DNA of 64,000 bases from an uncultured Collinsella sp. (GTDB lineage: Bacteria > Actinomycetota > Coriobacteriia > Coriobacteriales > Coriobacteriaceae): contig CAAGCW010000006.1 of assembly GCA_900768435.1 (NCBI GenBank), positions 1 to 64,000 of the forward strand. Direction: 5' to 3'. Every line of letters starts with the position of its first letter. Position 1 is the stretch's first letter. A model generated the notes under the pieces. The model did not search any database and was not told the DNA's origin. It saw only the letters and a list, made by a program, of their open reading frames with translations. A program made the translations under genes and the position numbers. Positions 1 to 9,170 of this stretch are shown here, piece after piece.

Positions 1-61
1 GGGGCCCCCCCCCCCCCAAAGGCGCAAAACCCCCGTTTCGGGCCCCAACGGGACCTCACCG

Positions 62-105
62 AAAAGGGCGCGCTCCCTGCATAACCCGGGGGCAGCGCGC
101 CTTTT
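62..105 (-). terminator. Intrinsic terminator after the SDR gene
   Basis: A GC-rich stem (66-74 pairs with 94-101) is flanked by AAAA on the left and TTTT on the right, so it could terminate transcription in both directions. It lies about 45 bases past the stop of the minus-strand SDR gene. The first 60 bases of the window hold only a C-rich run (5-17) and no gene. Confidence 0.7.
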
Positions 106-147
106 GCGTTGAGCTCCGTTGAGGTCCGAAATCGTGGCTTGCGACCT

Positions 148-897
148 TTAGGAGCGGGCGGCTCCGTCGACGGGGAGCACGGCGCCCGTGACATAGGAGG
201 ACATGTCGCTCGCCAGGAAAACAAAGGCGTTGGCGACATCCTCGGGCTCGCCCATGCGACCCAGCGGAATGGTGGCGATGATGGGCTTGATGACCTCTTC
301 GGGCAGGTTGGCGACCATGTCGGTCTTAGTCACGCCGGGGGCGACGGCGTTGACGCGGATGCCCATGGGAGCGAGCTCGCGCGAGAGCGACTGGACCATA
401 CCGTTGACGGCAAACTTGGACGTGGGGTAACCGACGCCGGAGGGCTGGCCGTACTTGGCGACCATCGAGCTTGTGGTAGTGATGGTGCCGCCGTGGCCGG
501 CCTCGGTCATGATCTTGGCGGCAGCCTGGTGGCCATTAAAGACGGCGACGACGTTAAGGTCCATGACCTTTGCGAACTCCTCGGCCGTGTAGTCCAAGAG
601 GGGTGAACGCTGGGAGATACCGGCATTGTTGACGACCGTGTCCAAGCCGCCCATGTCGGCTGCAGTCTGCGTAAAGGCCTCAGTCACGGCCTCGAGCGAG
701 GTGAGATCGCAGGAGCGACCCCAGACCTTGGCGTCGGGATAGGCGGCTGTCAGCTTCTCAACGGCCGTGTCGGCAGTCTCCTGGCGCGAGCCAAAGACGG
801 TGACGGCAGCGCCTTCCTCGATAAAACGGCAGGCGATGGCATAGCCGATACCGCGTGTGCCTCCGGTGATGATTGCTTTCTTGCCCTCGAGCAACAT
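148..897 (-). CDS. SDR-family oxidoreductase (FabG-like)
   Basis: A 249-aa classical short-chain dehydrogenase/reductase, probably a cytosolic NAD(P)-dependent ketoreductase. The Rossmann motif TGGTRGIG is at residues 11-18, NNAG at 90-93, a catalytic Ser in TTSS at about 143 and the YPTSK Tyr/Lys pair at 157 and 161, so the catalytic set is complete. The start at MLLEGKK was chosen because AGAGGA lies 6-11 bases upstream; the frame stays open further upstream but without a ribosome site. It resembles 3-oxoacyl-ACP reductase FabG, but no other fatty-acid gene is nearby, so the substrate (acyl-ACP, sugar or steroid) cannot be told. It is transcribed alone, between two terminators. Confidence 0.9.
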   Translation of the reverse strand: MLLEGKKAIITGGTRGIGYAIACRFIEEGAAVTVFGSRQETADTAVEKLTAAYPDAKVWGRSCDLTSLEAVTEAFTQTAADMGGLDTVVNNAGISQRSPLLDYTAEEFAKVMDLNVVAVFNGHQAAAKIMTEAGHGGTITTTSSMVAKYGQPSGVGYPTSKFAVNGMVQSLSRELAPMGIRVNAVAPGVTKTDMVANLPEEVIKPIIATIPLGRMGEPEDVANAFVFLASDMSSYVTGAVLPVDGAARS

Positions 898-1046
898 GGT
901 GCTTCCTCTCATCGCGGGCGGACATTCGCAGCACAGCGTAGCGGTAGTCGGAATCGGCCGCGTTTGCATATCGGTGAACGGTAGCCCGCGTTACCGATGA
1001 GCGGCTCGCGCAAATATGCTTTGCCGTTGTGCTTAGGGCAGGTGAC

Positions 1047-1080
1047 AAAAGGGCTCCCGTCCCACATCGGACGGGAGCCC
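1047..1080 (-). terminator. Intrinsic terminator of hom
   Basis: A perfect 12-bp stem (1051-1062 with 1069-1080) and a short loop are followed on the minus strand by TTTT (1047-1050). It sits about 30 bases past the hom stop codon. Confidence 0.88.
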
Positions 1081-1111
1081 TCAAGGCGCGTATTGCTAGG
1101 CGAGCGTTGGA

Positions 1112-2455
1112 CTAGTTCGCCATGACGCCTTCGGTCCAAGCCTCAACGTCCTCGATGCGCAGGACGTTGGCGACCTCGGCCACGCAGTCGACGCCGGCAA
1201 GCTCGGCGGCGGCAGCCTGGACGTCCTTCTCGAGCGCGCGGTGCGTCAGGAAGATGACCGAGCAGGCATCGCTGACGCCCGATTTGCCGTCCTCGACCTG
1301 GTTGATGAGCGAGATCGAGATGTTGTGCTTGGCAAAGATGTCGACCGTCTCGGACAGGGCGCCCACGCGGTCGGCGACTTTCAGGCGCACATAGTACTTG
1401 GTCTGGAGCTCGTCCATGGGCTTAAAGGTGAGGTTGTGGCCATAGGGCTCAATCTCGGGCAGCGGAGCCACGCCGCGGCTGATCTGCTCGGAGAGCGACA
1501 GGATATCGCCCACGACGGCGCTCGCGGTGGGGAAGGAGCCTGCGCCCGCGCCGTAGAACATGGTCTCGCCCACGGCGTCGCCTACCACGTAGACGGCGTT
1601 CATGGCGCCGTTGACCTTGGCGAGCATATGGTCTGCGGGGATCAGCGTGGGATGCACGCGAACGTCGACGCCAGCGTCGGTGTTGCGGGCGATGCCGAGC
1701 AGCTTGATGGTGTAGCCGAGCTCGCGGGCCTGGGCGATGTCCTCGGCGCCGATGGTGCGGATACCCTGCTGGTACACATCATCGGTGGTAACGCGGGTGC
1801 CAAAGCCGATGGAGGCGAGGATGGCCGTCTTGCTGGCGGCATCGAAGCCGTCGACGTCGGCGGACGGGTCGGCCTCGGCATAGCCCTTGGCCTGTGCGTC
1901 GGCGAGCACGTCAGCGTAATCGGCGCCCTCGGCGTCCATGCGCGACAGGATGTAGTTGGTGGTGCCGTTGAGGATGCCGGCGATGGTCAGGATCTTGTTA
2001 CCCACCAGGTCGTGCTCGAGTGTGCTGACAATGGGGATGCCGCCACCGCAGCTGGCCTCGCACTTAATCTGCACGCCGCACGCACGCGCCTTCTCGGCAA
2101 GCGTCTCGACATGGCGGCCCAGCAGGGCCTTGTTGGCGGAGACGACATGCTTGCCGTTCTCGAAGGCAGTGGTGAAGATCTCGGTTGCGGGATGCTCGCC
2201 GCCAATCAGCTCGACGACGATGTCGACGGCGGGGTCGGTGACGACATCGTGCCAGTCGCTCGTAAAGGCCTCGCGCTCAATGCCTGCCGCCTCGGCCTGC
2301 TCCCAAGCAAGCGCGCAGGCGCGGGTCAGCTTAAGGTCGATGCCGTAGGCTGCCAGGTACTCATCGTGGTGGCTCTTGATCAGACGGGCCACGCCGCCGC
2401 CGACGGTTCCCAGACCGATCAGACCGACGTTCACGGTGCGCAGGGGTTCGCTCAT
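1112..2455 (-). CDS. hom: Homoserine dehydrogenase
   Basis: A 447-aa NAD(P)-dependent homoserine dehydrogenase, reducing aspartate semialdehyde to homoserine for threonine, methionine and isoleucine synthesis in the cytosol. The NAD-binding GLGTVGGGV lies near residue 15. The catalytic domain follows (NKALL, GILNGTTNYIL, and the acidic EADPSADVDGFDAASK with the catalytic Asp/Lys). A C-terminal ACT domain from about residue 355 (YVRLKVADRVGALS) is the usual site of feedback regulation. The length is normal for the ACT-bearing form. GAAGGAG precedes the ATG. It stands alone with its own terminator; no thrB or thrC is adjacent. Confidence 0.96.
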   Translation of the reverse strand: MSEPLRTVNVGLIGLGTVGGGVARLIKSHHDEYLAAYGIDLKLTRACALAWEQAEAAGIEREAFTSDWHDVVTDPAVDIVVELIGGEHPATEIFTTAFENGKHVVSANKALLGRHVETLAEKARACGVQIKCEASCGGGIPIVSTLEHDLVGNKILTIAGILNGTTNYILSRMDAEGADYADVLADAQAKGYAEADPSADVDGFDAASKTAILASIGFGTRVTTDDVYQQGIRTIGAEDIAQARELGYTIKLLGIARNTDAGVDVRVHPTLIPADHMLAKVNGAMNAVYVVGDAVGETMFYGAGAGSFPTASAVVGDILSLSEQISRGVAPLPEIEPYGHNLTFKPMDELQTKYYVRLKVADRVGALSETVDIFAKHNISISLINQVEDGKSGVSDACSVIFLTHRALEKDVQAAAAELAGVDCVAEVANVLRIEDVEAWTEGVMAN

Positions 2456-2706
2456 AGATAACTCCTTCGTGCATCTTATGGATGGATAAACCGCTTAAAG
2501 GTTGAGTGCATTCTAGCGTGAACCGGGGGCGCGTGCTCGCCAGGCAACAGGAGCCGCACAAAACGGCACCCCCGAAACGCTGCGGAAACATTGGAAACAC
2601 GCTCGCTACAAACGGACTCCCGTAACAAACTGTCAACGTTTGCGCCATAAGGTTTGCCCTGTACCGCAAGACGGCCGCACCGCGGCCAGCGAAAAAGGGG
2701 GACACC

Positions 2707-3873
2707 ATGTTCAACATCAACAGCACGCTCAGCCGTAGGAACTTTCTCGCCGGCGCTGCGGCGCTCGGCAGCACCGCCGCACTCGCTGGTTGCTCGTCGG
2801 GCGGCTCGGACGGCGGCTCCGCCGATGATGGCAAGACCTTCAAGATCGGTGTCATCGGCCCTCTGACCGGCGCCGCGGCAACCTATGGCGTTTCGGCCGA
2901 GAAGGGTGCCAAGCTCGCCGCCAAGGATTTTTCGACCAAGGACCTCAAACTCTCGCTTAAGTCCGAGGATGACGTCGCTGACGGCGAGAAGGCCATCAAC
3001 GCCTTCAATACCTTGTGCGACTGGGGCATGCAGGCGCTCGTCGGCCCCGTCACCACCGGTGCCGCCGTCGCCGTCTCGGGCGAGATCGCCGACGATATGC
3101 TCATGGTCACGCCTTCGGCCTCGTCGCTCGACGTTACCAAGGACAAGACCACGGTTTTCCAGGTTTGCTTCACCGATCCCACCATGGGCGCCAGCGCCGC
3201 GAAGTTCTTGGCCGAGAAGTACGCGGATGCCAAGATCGCCCTGTTCTACAACTCCGGCGATACGTATAGCTCGGGCGTTGCCGACGCTTTTGCCGAGCAG
3301 GCCAAGGCATCCAAGCTCGATGTCGTCGATACCGAGACCTTTAAGGACGACTCTTCCACGAGCTTTACCAACCAGCTCACCAAGGCCAAGGAGGCCGGCG
3401 CCACGCTCATCTTTGCGCCGATCTACTACACGCCGGCGTCCGTTTTGCTCAAGAACGCCAAGGACATGGGCTACGACATGACGCTCATGGGTACCGACGG
3501 CATGGACGGCCTGCTCTCTGTGGAAGGCTTCGATACCTCTCTTGCCGAGGGCGTACTGCTCATGACCCCGTTCTCTGCCGACGATGAGAAGAATGCCGAC
3601 TTCGTCAAGGCCTATAAGGATGCCTACGACGAGACGCCCAACCAGTTTGCCGCCGACGCTTACGATTGCGTCCACGCCATCGCCGAGGCTATCGATAGGG
3701 CGGGGATTGACATTTCGGCCGACGGTGCCGACATTGCCGGCGACCTTGCCAAGGCCATGCGCAAGATCAAGATCGAGGGCCTGACAGGCGAGCTGACGTG
3801 GAATGACGAGGGCCAGGTCGAAAAGCCCGCCACAGCCTATGTGATCCAGGGCGGCAAGTACATCGCCGCCTAA
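2707..3873 (+). CDS. Branched-chain amino acid ABC binding lipoprotein 1
   Basis: A 388-aa LivJ/LivK-type periplasmic-binding protein (type 1 fold), expected to be tethered outside the membrane and to deliver Leu/Ile/Val or related amino acids to LivHM. The N-terminus has a twin-arginine segment (SRRNFLAG), a short hydrophobic stretch and the lipobox LAGC at about residue 28. The mature part begins with FKIGVIGPLTGAAATYG, the usual opening of this family. GGGG precedes the ATG. A closely similar paralogue follows directly, suggesting tandem duplication. Substrate preference cannot be read from the sequence. Confidence 0.93.
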   Translation: MFNINSTLSRRNFLAGAAALGSTAALAGCSSGGSDGGSADDGKTFKIGVIGPLTGAAATYGVSAEKGAKLAAKDFSTKDLKLSLKSEDDVADGEKAINAFNTLCDWGMQALVGPVTTGAAVAVSGEIADDMLMVTPSASSLDVTKDKTTVFQVCFTDPTMGASAAKFLAEKYADAKIALFYNSGDTYSSGVADAFAEQAKASKLDVVDTETFKDDSSTSFTNQLTKAKEAGATLIFAPIYYTPASVLLKNAKDMGYDMTLMGTDGMDGLLSVEGFDTSLAEGVLLMTPFSADDEKNADFVKAYKDAYDETPNQFAADAYDCVHAIAEAIDRAGIDISADGADIAGDLAKAMRKIKIEGLTGELTWNDEGQVEKPATAYVIQGGKYIAA

Positions 3874-4028
3874 GTGCGCATAAAGCGCGACCAGTGAGGC
3901 CGTTTTATTCAGGGCAGGGACGCCTGTAACAGAACGGAAACATTACTTTCACACAATAAAGTGGCATTACTGCATAAAGTAATAGAAATACGCAGAATTA
4001 TGGATAAATGAACAAATCCAAAGAAAAG

Positions 4029-4056
4029 TTGAAATAATCGCCACTTTCCTTAACTA
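4029..4056 (+). promoter_or_regulatory. Candidate sigma-A promoter before the second LIV binding protein
   Basis: TTGAAA (4029-4034) and TAACTA (4051-4056) are separated by 16 bases inside an AT-rich stretch that stands out from its surroundings. The 3874-4144 gap holds nothing else recognisable. It would let the second binding protein and the transporter genes be transcribed separately from the first. Confidence 0.4.
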
Positions 4057-4144
4057 AAGCGTCTAGTATTTTGCGAACGCCGAACACGGCGAAGGATGGC
4101 CTGTCGGGTAACCGAAACCCGACGAGATTTGAGAGGAGAGCCGC

Positions 4145-5332
4145 ATGTCGAGCCTCACCGGTAAGTCATTGAACCCTGTTATGAATCGCAGGAGCGTTAT
4201 CGCGAGCGCAGCAGGTCTGGGGGCGATGTCCATTCTAGCTGGTTGCTCCTCCAACGGCGGCGACAGCGGTTCCGCTTCGAGCGACGCTTCGTTTAAAGTT
4301 GGCACCATCGGCCCGCTGACCGGCGCCAACGCGTCTTACGGCAAGTCCGTTACCCAGGGTGTCGAGCTTGGCTGCAAGGATTTCTCGACCAAGGAGCTGC
4401 CGCTTGCCAGCAAGGCCGAGGATGACCAGGCCGATGGCGAGAAGGCCGTCAACGCCTTCAACACCCTGCTCGACTGGGGCATGCAGGCCCTCGTCGGCCC
4501 GACCACCACGGGTGCGTCGGTTGCCGTTGCCGCCGAGTGTGGTAACGACCCCAAGACGTTCATGATCACCCCGTCCGCGTCCTCCGAGGACGTCACCGAC
4601 GGCAAGGATTGCGTCTTCCAGGTTTGCTTCACCGACCCCAACCAGGGTGTCAACGCTGCCAAGTTCCTGGCGCAGAAGTATGCGGACGAGAAGTTCGTGC
4701 TGTTCTATAACTCCGGCGACGCCTATTCTTCGGGCATCGCGGATTCCTTTAAGGCCCAGGCCGCTGAGTCCAAGCTCGAGGTTGTTGACGAGGAGACCTT
4801 TAAGGACGACTCCGCCACGAGCTTTACCAACCAGCTGACCAAGGCCAAGCAGGCCGGCGCCACCATGATCTTTGCGCCGATTTACTACACGCCGGCGTCC
4901 GTCCTGCTCAAGAACGCCAAGGATATGGGCTACGACGTCAAGATGATGGGCTGCGACGGCATGGACGGCATCTTGGGCGTTGAGGGCTTCGACACCTCTC
5001 TTGCCGAGGGCCTGCTGCTCATGACCCCGTTCTCCGCCGACGACGAGAAGAACGCCGACTTCGTCAACGCTTACAAGGATAAGTACGGCGATACTCCCGA
5101 CCAGTTTGCCGCCGACGCCTACGATGGCGTGCACGCGGTGGCCGAGGCCCTCAAGGAGGCCGGTCTTGGTGTCGACGCCGACCCGACCGAGGTCGCCGAG
5201 AAGCTGCCCAAGGCTATGCTCAAGATTACTGTTGACGGTCTGACCGGCAAGCTCACCTGGAACGATAAGGGCCAGGTCCAGAAGGAGCCCACGGCGTACG
5301 TCATCACCGACGGCAAGTACGTACAGGCCTAA
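4145..5332 (+). CDS. Branched-chain amino acid ABC binding lipoprotein 2
   Basis: A 395-aa paralogue of the preceding binding protein, with long identical stretches (for example FAPIYYTPASVLLKNAKDMG in both). The signal has a twin Arg (NRRSVIASAAG) and lipobox LAGC near residue 36. The start at 4145 follows GAGAGGAG. Differences cluster in the signal peptide, in the segment after the first beta strand and near the C-terminus. Two receptors feeding one membrane complex is a known arrangement (compare LivJ and LivK in E. coli) and usually means two ligand ranges. It is followed by a stem-loop and then livH, so the receptor is probably made in excess of the permease. Confidence 0.93.
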   Translation: MSSLTGKSLNPVMNRRSVIASAAGLGAMSILAGCSSNGGDSGSASSDASFKVGTIGPLTGANASYGKSVTQGVELGCKDFSTKELPLASKAEDDQADGEKAVNAFNTLLDWGMQALVGPTTTGASVAVAAECGNDPKTFMITPSASSEDVTDGKDCVFQVCFTDPNQGVNAAKFLAQKYADEKFVLFYNSGDAYSSGIADSFKAQAAESKLEVVDEETFKDDSATSFTNQLTKAKQAGATMIFAPIYYTPASVLLKNAKDMGYDVKMMGCDGMDGILGVEGFDTSLAEGLLLMTPFSADDEKNADFVNAYKDKYGDTPDQFAADAYDGVHAVAEALKEAGLGVDADPTEVAEKLPKAMLKITVDGLTGKLTWNDKGQVQKEPTAYVITDGKYVQA

Positions 5333-5362
5333 TAGGCCGCCTTACATAGAGCGGTTTTGATC

Positions 5363-5400
5363 CCAAGCAGGGGAGGTTTTGGCCTTCCCTGCTTGCTTGG
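5363..5400 (+). other. Intercistronic stem-loop between binding protein and livH
   Basis: An imperfect GC-rich hairpin (5363-5376 with 5383-5400) without a run of T. It is likely an RNA-stabilising or partially terminating element that keeps receptor mRNA more abundant than permease mRNA, as is common in ABC operons. Confidence 0.5.
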
Positions 5401-5471
5401 TATCTAGGGACGATGTAACGTCCCTGTTTCATACATCAACTGGAAACCTATTCGAAAGGGGGATGTGGAAC

Positions 5472-6353
5472 ATGACGGTCTTTATCCAATACCTGGTCAA
5501 CGGCCTGTCCATGGGCAGCGTCTACGCCATCATCGCGTTGGGCTACACCATGGTCTACGGTATCGCCAAGATGCTCAACTTCGCTCACGGCGACGTCATC
5601 ATGGTCGGTGCCTATGTTTCGTTCTGCGCCACGTCGTATCTCGGCCTCCCGGGCTGGGCATCTGTAATTCTCTCTTGTGTGGTCTGTACCGTTCTTGGTG
5701 TTCTCATCGAGGGTCTGGCATACAAGCCGCTGCGTCAGGCGGGCCCGCTGGCCGTTCTGATCACGGCTATCGGCGTGTCCTACTTCCTACAGAATGCCGC
5801 ACAGCTTCTGTGGGGCGCCACGCCCAAGAACTTCACTTCGCTCGTCACCTTCCCGGTGCCGGAGTTCTTGGCCAAGTTCAACGTAAGCGCCGTCTCGCTC
5901 GTCACCATCGTCGCCTGCCTGGCTATCATGGCCGGTCTGATGTTCTTTACGGGTAAGACCAAGATGGGCAAGGCCATGCGCGCCGTGTCCGAGGACAAGG
6001 CCGCCGCTCAGCTCATGGGCATCAACGTCAACCGCACCATCTCGATGACGTTTGCCATCGGCTCTGCCCTTGCCGCCATCGCCGGCGTGCTGCTGTGCTC
6101 CTACTCGCCGGTGTTGCAGCCCACGACGGGCGCCATGCCTGGCATCAAGGCCTTCGACGCTGCCGTTTTCGGCGGCATCGGCTCCATCCCCGGCGCCTTT
6201 GTCGGCGGCATTCTCATCGGCATCATCGAGGCGATGGCGCAGGCTTACATTTCCACGAGCCTTGCCAACTCTATCGTCTTTGGTGTTTTGATCATCGTCC
6301 TGCTCGTCAAGCCTGCCGGCCTCTTGGGCAAGTACGTCCCCGAGAAGGTGTAG
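5472..6353 (+). CDS. livH: Branched-chain amino acid ABC permease LivH
   Basis: A 293-aa integral membrane permease of the BPD_transp_2 (LivH) family, one half of the membrane channel of the LIV importer. The opening (FIQYLVNGLSMGSVYAIIAL), the GYTMVYGIAKMLNFAHGD segment and the EAA-like loop (AVSEDKAAAQLMGINV) are characteristic. Start chosen at 5472 because AAAGGGGG lies about 9 bases upstream; an in-frame ATG at 5463 directly abuts that site. Multiple hydrophobic helices are evident throughout. livM follows without a gap. Confidence 0.95.
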   Translation: MTVFIQYLVNGLSMGSVYAIIALGYTMVYGIAKMLNFAHGDVIMVGAYVSFCATSYLGLPGWASVILSCVVCTVLGVLIEGLAYKPLRQAGPLAVLITAIGVSYFLQNAAQLLWGATPKNFTSLVTFPVPEFLAKFNVSAVSLVTIVACLAIMAGLMFFTGKTKMGKAMRAVSEDKAAAQLMGINVNRTISMTFAIGSALAAIAGVLLCSYSPVLQPTTGAMPGIKAFDAAVFGGIGSIPGAFVGGILIGIIEAMAQAYISTSLANSIVFGVLIIVLLVKPAGLLGKYVPEKV

Positions 6354-7442
6354 GTGAGCGTTATGAAGTTTCTTAAAGATAAGCAGACGCGCCACGACTT
6401 TGTCACGTACGCCATGTGCATCGTGGCCTTCGCCATCGTGTTCTTTATGCAGTCCAACCATATGATCCCGCGCATGATCGCCGGCCAGTTGGTTCCCATT
6501 ACGGCCTACATCGTCATGGCCATTTCCCTCAACCTCGTCGTCGGCATCGCGGGCGACCTGTCGCTGGGCCATGCGGGCTTTATGAGTGTCGGTGCCTACA
6601 CGGGCATCGTCACCGCGGTCGCCCTCGAGAGCGCCGTTCCCTCCGATCCGGTGCGCCTGATCATCAGCATCGTGGTCGGCGCTATCGCCGCTGCCATCTT
6701 GGGCTTCTTGATCGGTATCCCGGTTCTGCGCCTGAGCGGCGACTATCTGGCCATCGTGACCTTGGCTTTTGGCGAGATCATCAAAGAGATCGTCACCTGC
6801 CTTATCGTGGGCGTCGACTCCCGCGGCCTGCATGTGATCTTTAACATCACGGGTAACTCCACGATCGACGACCTGCACCTGCTCGAGGACGGCACCGCCA
6901 TCATCAAGGGCGCGCAGGGCGCATCGGGCGTGTCGACCTATTCGACCTTCCTTGCCGGCGCCATCCTGGTCATGGTCGCGCTCGTGATTGTACTCAACCT
7001 GGTCCGCAGCCGTACCGGCCGTGCCATTATGGCCGTGCGCGACAACAAGATCGCTGCCGAGTCCGTGGGTATCTCCGTCACCCAGTACCGCATGATCGCC
7101 TTCGTGGTTTCCGCCGCTCTCGCCGGTGCTGCCGGAGCCCTCTTCGGCGGTAACTTCTCGCAGCTCTCCGCCACTAAGTTCGACTTCAATACGTCCATCC
7201 TCATCTTGGTGTTCGTGGTCCTGGGCGGTCTGGGCAATATGCGCGGCTCCGTCATCGCGGCGGCGTTGCTCACGGTGCTTCCCGAGCTGCTCCGTCAGTT
7301 CTCGGACTACCGCATGCTCATCTACGCCATCGTGCTGATCCTGGTCATGATCTTTACCAACAACCCGCAGCTCAAGGCGTTCTTCGCACGCATTAAGGAT
7401 CGCTTTGCTCCCAAGAAGGAGGTGGCAGCCGATGCCCAGTAA
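6354..7442 (+). CDS. livM: Branched-chain amino acid ABC permease LivM
   Basis: A permease of about 360 aa, the LivM partner of LivH. It contains the LivM segment NLVVGIAGDLSLGHAGFMSV (near residue 60) and the loop AVRDNKIAAESVGISV that contacts the ATPases. The coordinate given is the GTG immediately after the livH stop; an ATG at 6363 preceded by AGGTGA is an equally good or better start. The C-terminus overlaps livG by 11 bases, pointing to translational coupling. The short charged tail after the last helix is cytoplasmic. Confidence 0.94.
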   Translation: MSVMKFLKDKQTRHDFVTYAMCIVAFAIVFFMQSNHMIPRMIAGQLVPITAYIVMAISLNLVVGIAGDLSLGHAGFMSVGAYTGIVTAVALESAVPSDPVRLIISIVVGAIAAAILGFLIGIPVLRLSGDYLAIVTLAFGEIIKEIVTCLIVGVDSRGLHVIFNITGNSTIDDLHLLEDGTAIIKGAQGASGVSTYSTFLAGAILVMVALVIVLNLVRSRTGRAIMAVRDNKIAAESVGISVTQYRMIAFVVSAALAGAAGALFGGNFSQLSATKFDFNTSILILVFVVLGGLGNMRGSVIAAALLTVLPELLRQFSDYRMLIYAIVLILVMIFTNNPQLKAFFARIKDRFAPKKEVAADAQ

Positions 7443-8292
7443 GTTTGAGTTCAACAAGGGCAAGATGGTCCCGTATCCTTCTGGCGCCATTGTCCCCGAC
7501 CGCGACCTGGGCCAGCGCCCGGCGCTCGAGTGCATCCACCTGGGCATTGAGTTTGGCGGCCTCAAGGCGGTCGACGACTTTAGCCTAACCATCGGCAAGA
7601 CCGAGATCGCCGGTCTCATCGGCCCCAACGGTGCCGGCAAGACCACGGTCTTCAACCTGCTCACCAAGGTGTACCAGCCCACGCATGGTACCATCCTGCT
7701 TGACGGCGAGGACACCTCGGGCAAGTCGGTCTATCAGGTCAACCGCATGGGTATTGCCCGTACATTCCAGAACATTCGCCTGTTCAACACCATGACGGTG
7801 GAGGATAACGTCAAGGTCGGTCTGCACAATCAGGAGCGCTACTCCGGCTTTGAGGGCGTGCTGCGCCTGCCGACGTATTGGAAGCACGAGAAGGCCGCCC
7901 ACGAGCGCGCCATGGAGCTGCTGTCCATCTTTGATATGGAGCACCTGGCAAACGAGCAGGCCGGCTCGCTGCCTTACGGCGCCCAGCGTCGTCTGGAGAT
8001 TGTCCGCGCGCTTGCCACCAACCCCAAGCTACTGCTGCTCGACGAGCCTGCTGCCGGCATGAACCCGTCCGAGACCGCCGAGCTCATGGAAAACATCGTC
8101 AAGATTCGCGACACCTTTGGCATTGCCATCATGCTTATCGAGCATGATATGTCGCTCGTTATGAACATCTGCGAGGGCATCTGCGTGCTTAACTTTGGTA
8201 AGGTCATCGCCAAGGGCACGGCCGAGGAGATCCAGAACAACGACGCTGTTATTGAGGCATATCTGGGCAAGCAGGATAAGGGGGAGAACTAA
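7432..8292 (+). CDS. livG: Branched-chain amino acid ABC ATPase LivG
   Basis: A 286-aa ATP-binding subunit. Walker A is GPNGAGKTT (near residue 64), the family-typical GIARTFQNIRLF follows, the signature is SLPYGAQRRLEI (the LSGGQ position reads LPYGA, usual for LivG), and Walker B is LLLLDEPAAGMNP. The start at MPSKFEFN lies inside livM, with AAGGAGG upstream. It carries an extra N-terminal stretch of about 25 residues before the first ABC beta strand. It pairs with LivF to power uptake. Confidence 0.95.
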   Translation: MPSKFEFNKGKMVPYPSGAIVPDRDLGQRPALECIHLGIEFGGLKAVDDFSLTIGKTEIAGLIGPNGAGKTTVFNLLTKVYQPTHGTILLDGEDTSGKSVYQVNRMGIARTFQNIRLFNTMTVEDNVKVGLHNQERYSGFEGVLRLPTYWKHEKAAHERAMELLSIFDMEHLANEQAGSLPYGAQRRLEIVRALATNPKLLLLDEPAAGMNPSETAELMENIVKIRDTFGIAIMLIEHDMSLVMNICEGICVLNFGKVIAKGTAEEIQNNDAVIEAYLGKQDKGEN

Positions 8293-9006
8293 ATGGCAGA
8301 GCCGATGCTTTCCGTCTACAACATCAACGTCTGGTACGGCGCCATTCACGCCATCAAGGACATCTCCTTTAACGTCAACGAGGGTGAGATCGTGGCCTTG
8401 ATCGGCGCCAACGGCGCCGGTAAGTCCACGACGCTTAAAACCGTTTCGGGCCTGCTACGTTCCAAGACCGGTTCCATCAAGTTTATGGGCGAGGACATTA
8501 CCCATACGCCTGCCGACAAGCTGGTGGGCAAGGGCCTGGCTCAGGTCCCCGAGGGCCGTCGCGCCTTTTTGCAGATGACGGTCGAGGAGAACCTGGAGAT
8601 GGGCGCCTATACACAGCCCAAGTCCACGGTGGCTCCGGGCCTTGAGCGCGTCTACGAGCAGTTCCCGCGCCTGAAGGAGCGCCGTCGCCAGGTCGCCGGC
8701 ACCCTTTCGGGCGGCGAGCAGCAGATGCTCGTTATGGGGCGCGCCCTTATGAGCAACCCCAAGCTGCTCATGCTCGACGAGCCTTCCATGGGCCTGGCGC
8801 CGATTCTGATTGAGCAGATCTTCCAGATTGTCGAGGACCTGCACAAGGCCGGCACCACGGTGCTTCTGGTCGAGCAAAACGCACAGATGGCGCTTTCCAT
8901 CGCCACACGCGGCTACGTGCTCGAGACCGGCAAGATTACCATGACCGGCACCGGCCAAGAGCTCCTGCACGACGATAACGTTCGCAAAGCATATCTTGGT
9001 GGTTAG
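8293..9006 (+). CDS. livF: Branched-chain amino acid ABC ATPase LivF
   Basis: A 237-aa second ATP-binding subunit. Walker A GANGAGKST (near residue 39), AQVPEGRRAFLQMTVEENL typical of LivF, signature LSGGEQQML and Walker B LLMLDEPSMGLAP are all present. Its ATG directly follows the livG TAA, so the two ATPases are made together. Last gene of the LIV operon; a perfect stem-loop follows the stop. Confidence 0.95.
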   Translation: MAEPMLSVYNINVWYGAIHAIKDISFNVNEGEIVALIGANGAGKSTTLKTVSGLLRSKTGSIKFMGEDITHTPADKLVGKGLAQVPEGRRAFLQMTVEENLEMGAYTQPKSTVAPGLERVYEQFPRLKERRRQVAGTLSGGEQQMLVMGRALMSNPKLLMLDEPSMGLAPILIEQIFQIVEDLHKAGTTVLLVEQNAQMALSIATRGYVLETGKITMTGTGQELLHDDNVRKAYLGG

Positions 9007-9009
9007 ATA

Positions 9010-9037
9010 GTTACGGCGTTTTACCAAACGCCGTAAC
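9010..9037 (+). terminator. Stem-loop after livF
   Basis: A perfect 12-bp stem (9010-9021 with 9026-9037) with a 4-base loop, four bases after the livF stop. It is not followed by a clear T run, so termination may be partial or Rho-assisted. Confidence 0.55.
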
Positions 9038-9050
9038 TACTTGACGCTAC

Positions 9051-9149
9051 AAGCCCGCCAGGGCGGCAATCTGCCTTTCAACTTCGGCGGCATGACCAGA
9101 AGGTCAATGCCGCCTCGTTTCAAGGCACCTTGCTCGCCCTGGCGGGCTT
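9051..9149. repeat. Nested palindromic repeat, family D copy 1
   Basis: 15-bp perfect outer arms (9051-9065 with 9135-9149) enclose conserved half-motifs (CTGCCTTTCAA and TTTCAAGGCA) and a central hairpin (GGCGGCATGACC with GGTCAATGCCGCC). The inner part matches repeats at 29969-30070 and 30075-30173, while the outer arms differ in each copy. The IS element starts within about 10 bases of its right arm. Confidence 0.8.
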
Positions 9150-9170
9150 TCGCTCATATGACCCAATCCG

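Noticed and set aside
1..60. Homopolymer C run at the window start
   Set aside because: Thirteen C in a row may be biological or a sequencing artefact; no gene or element can be tied to it.
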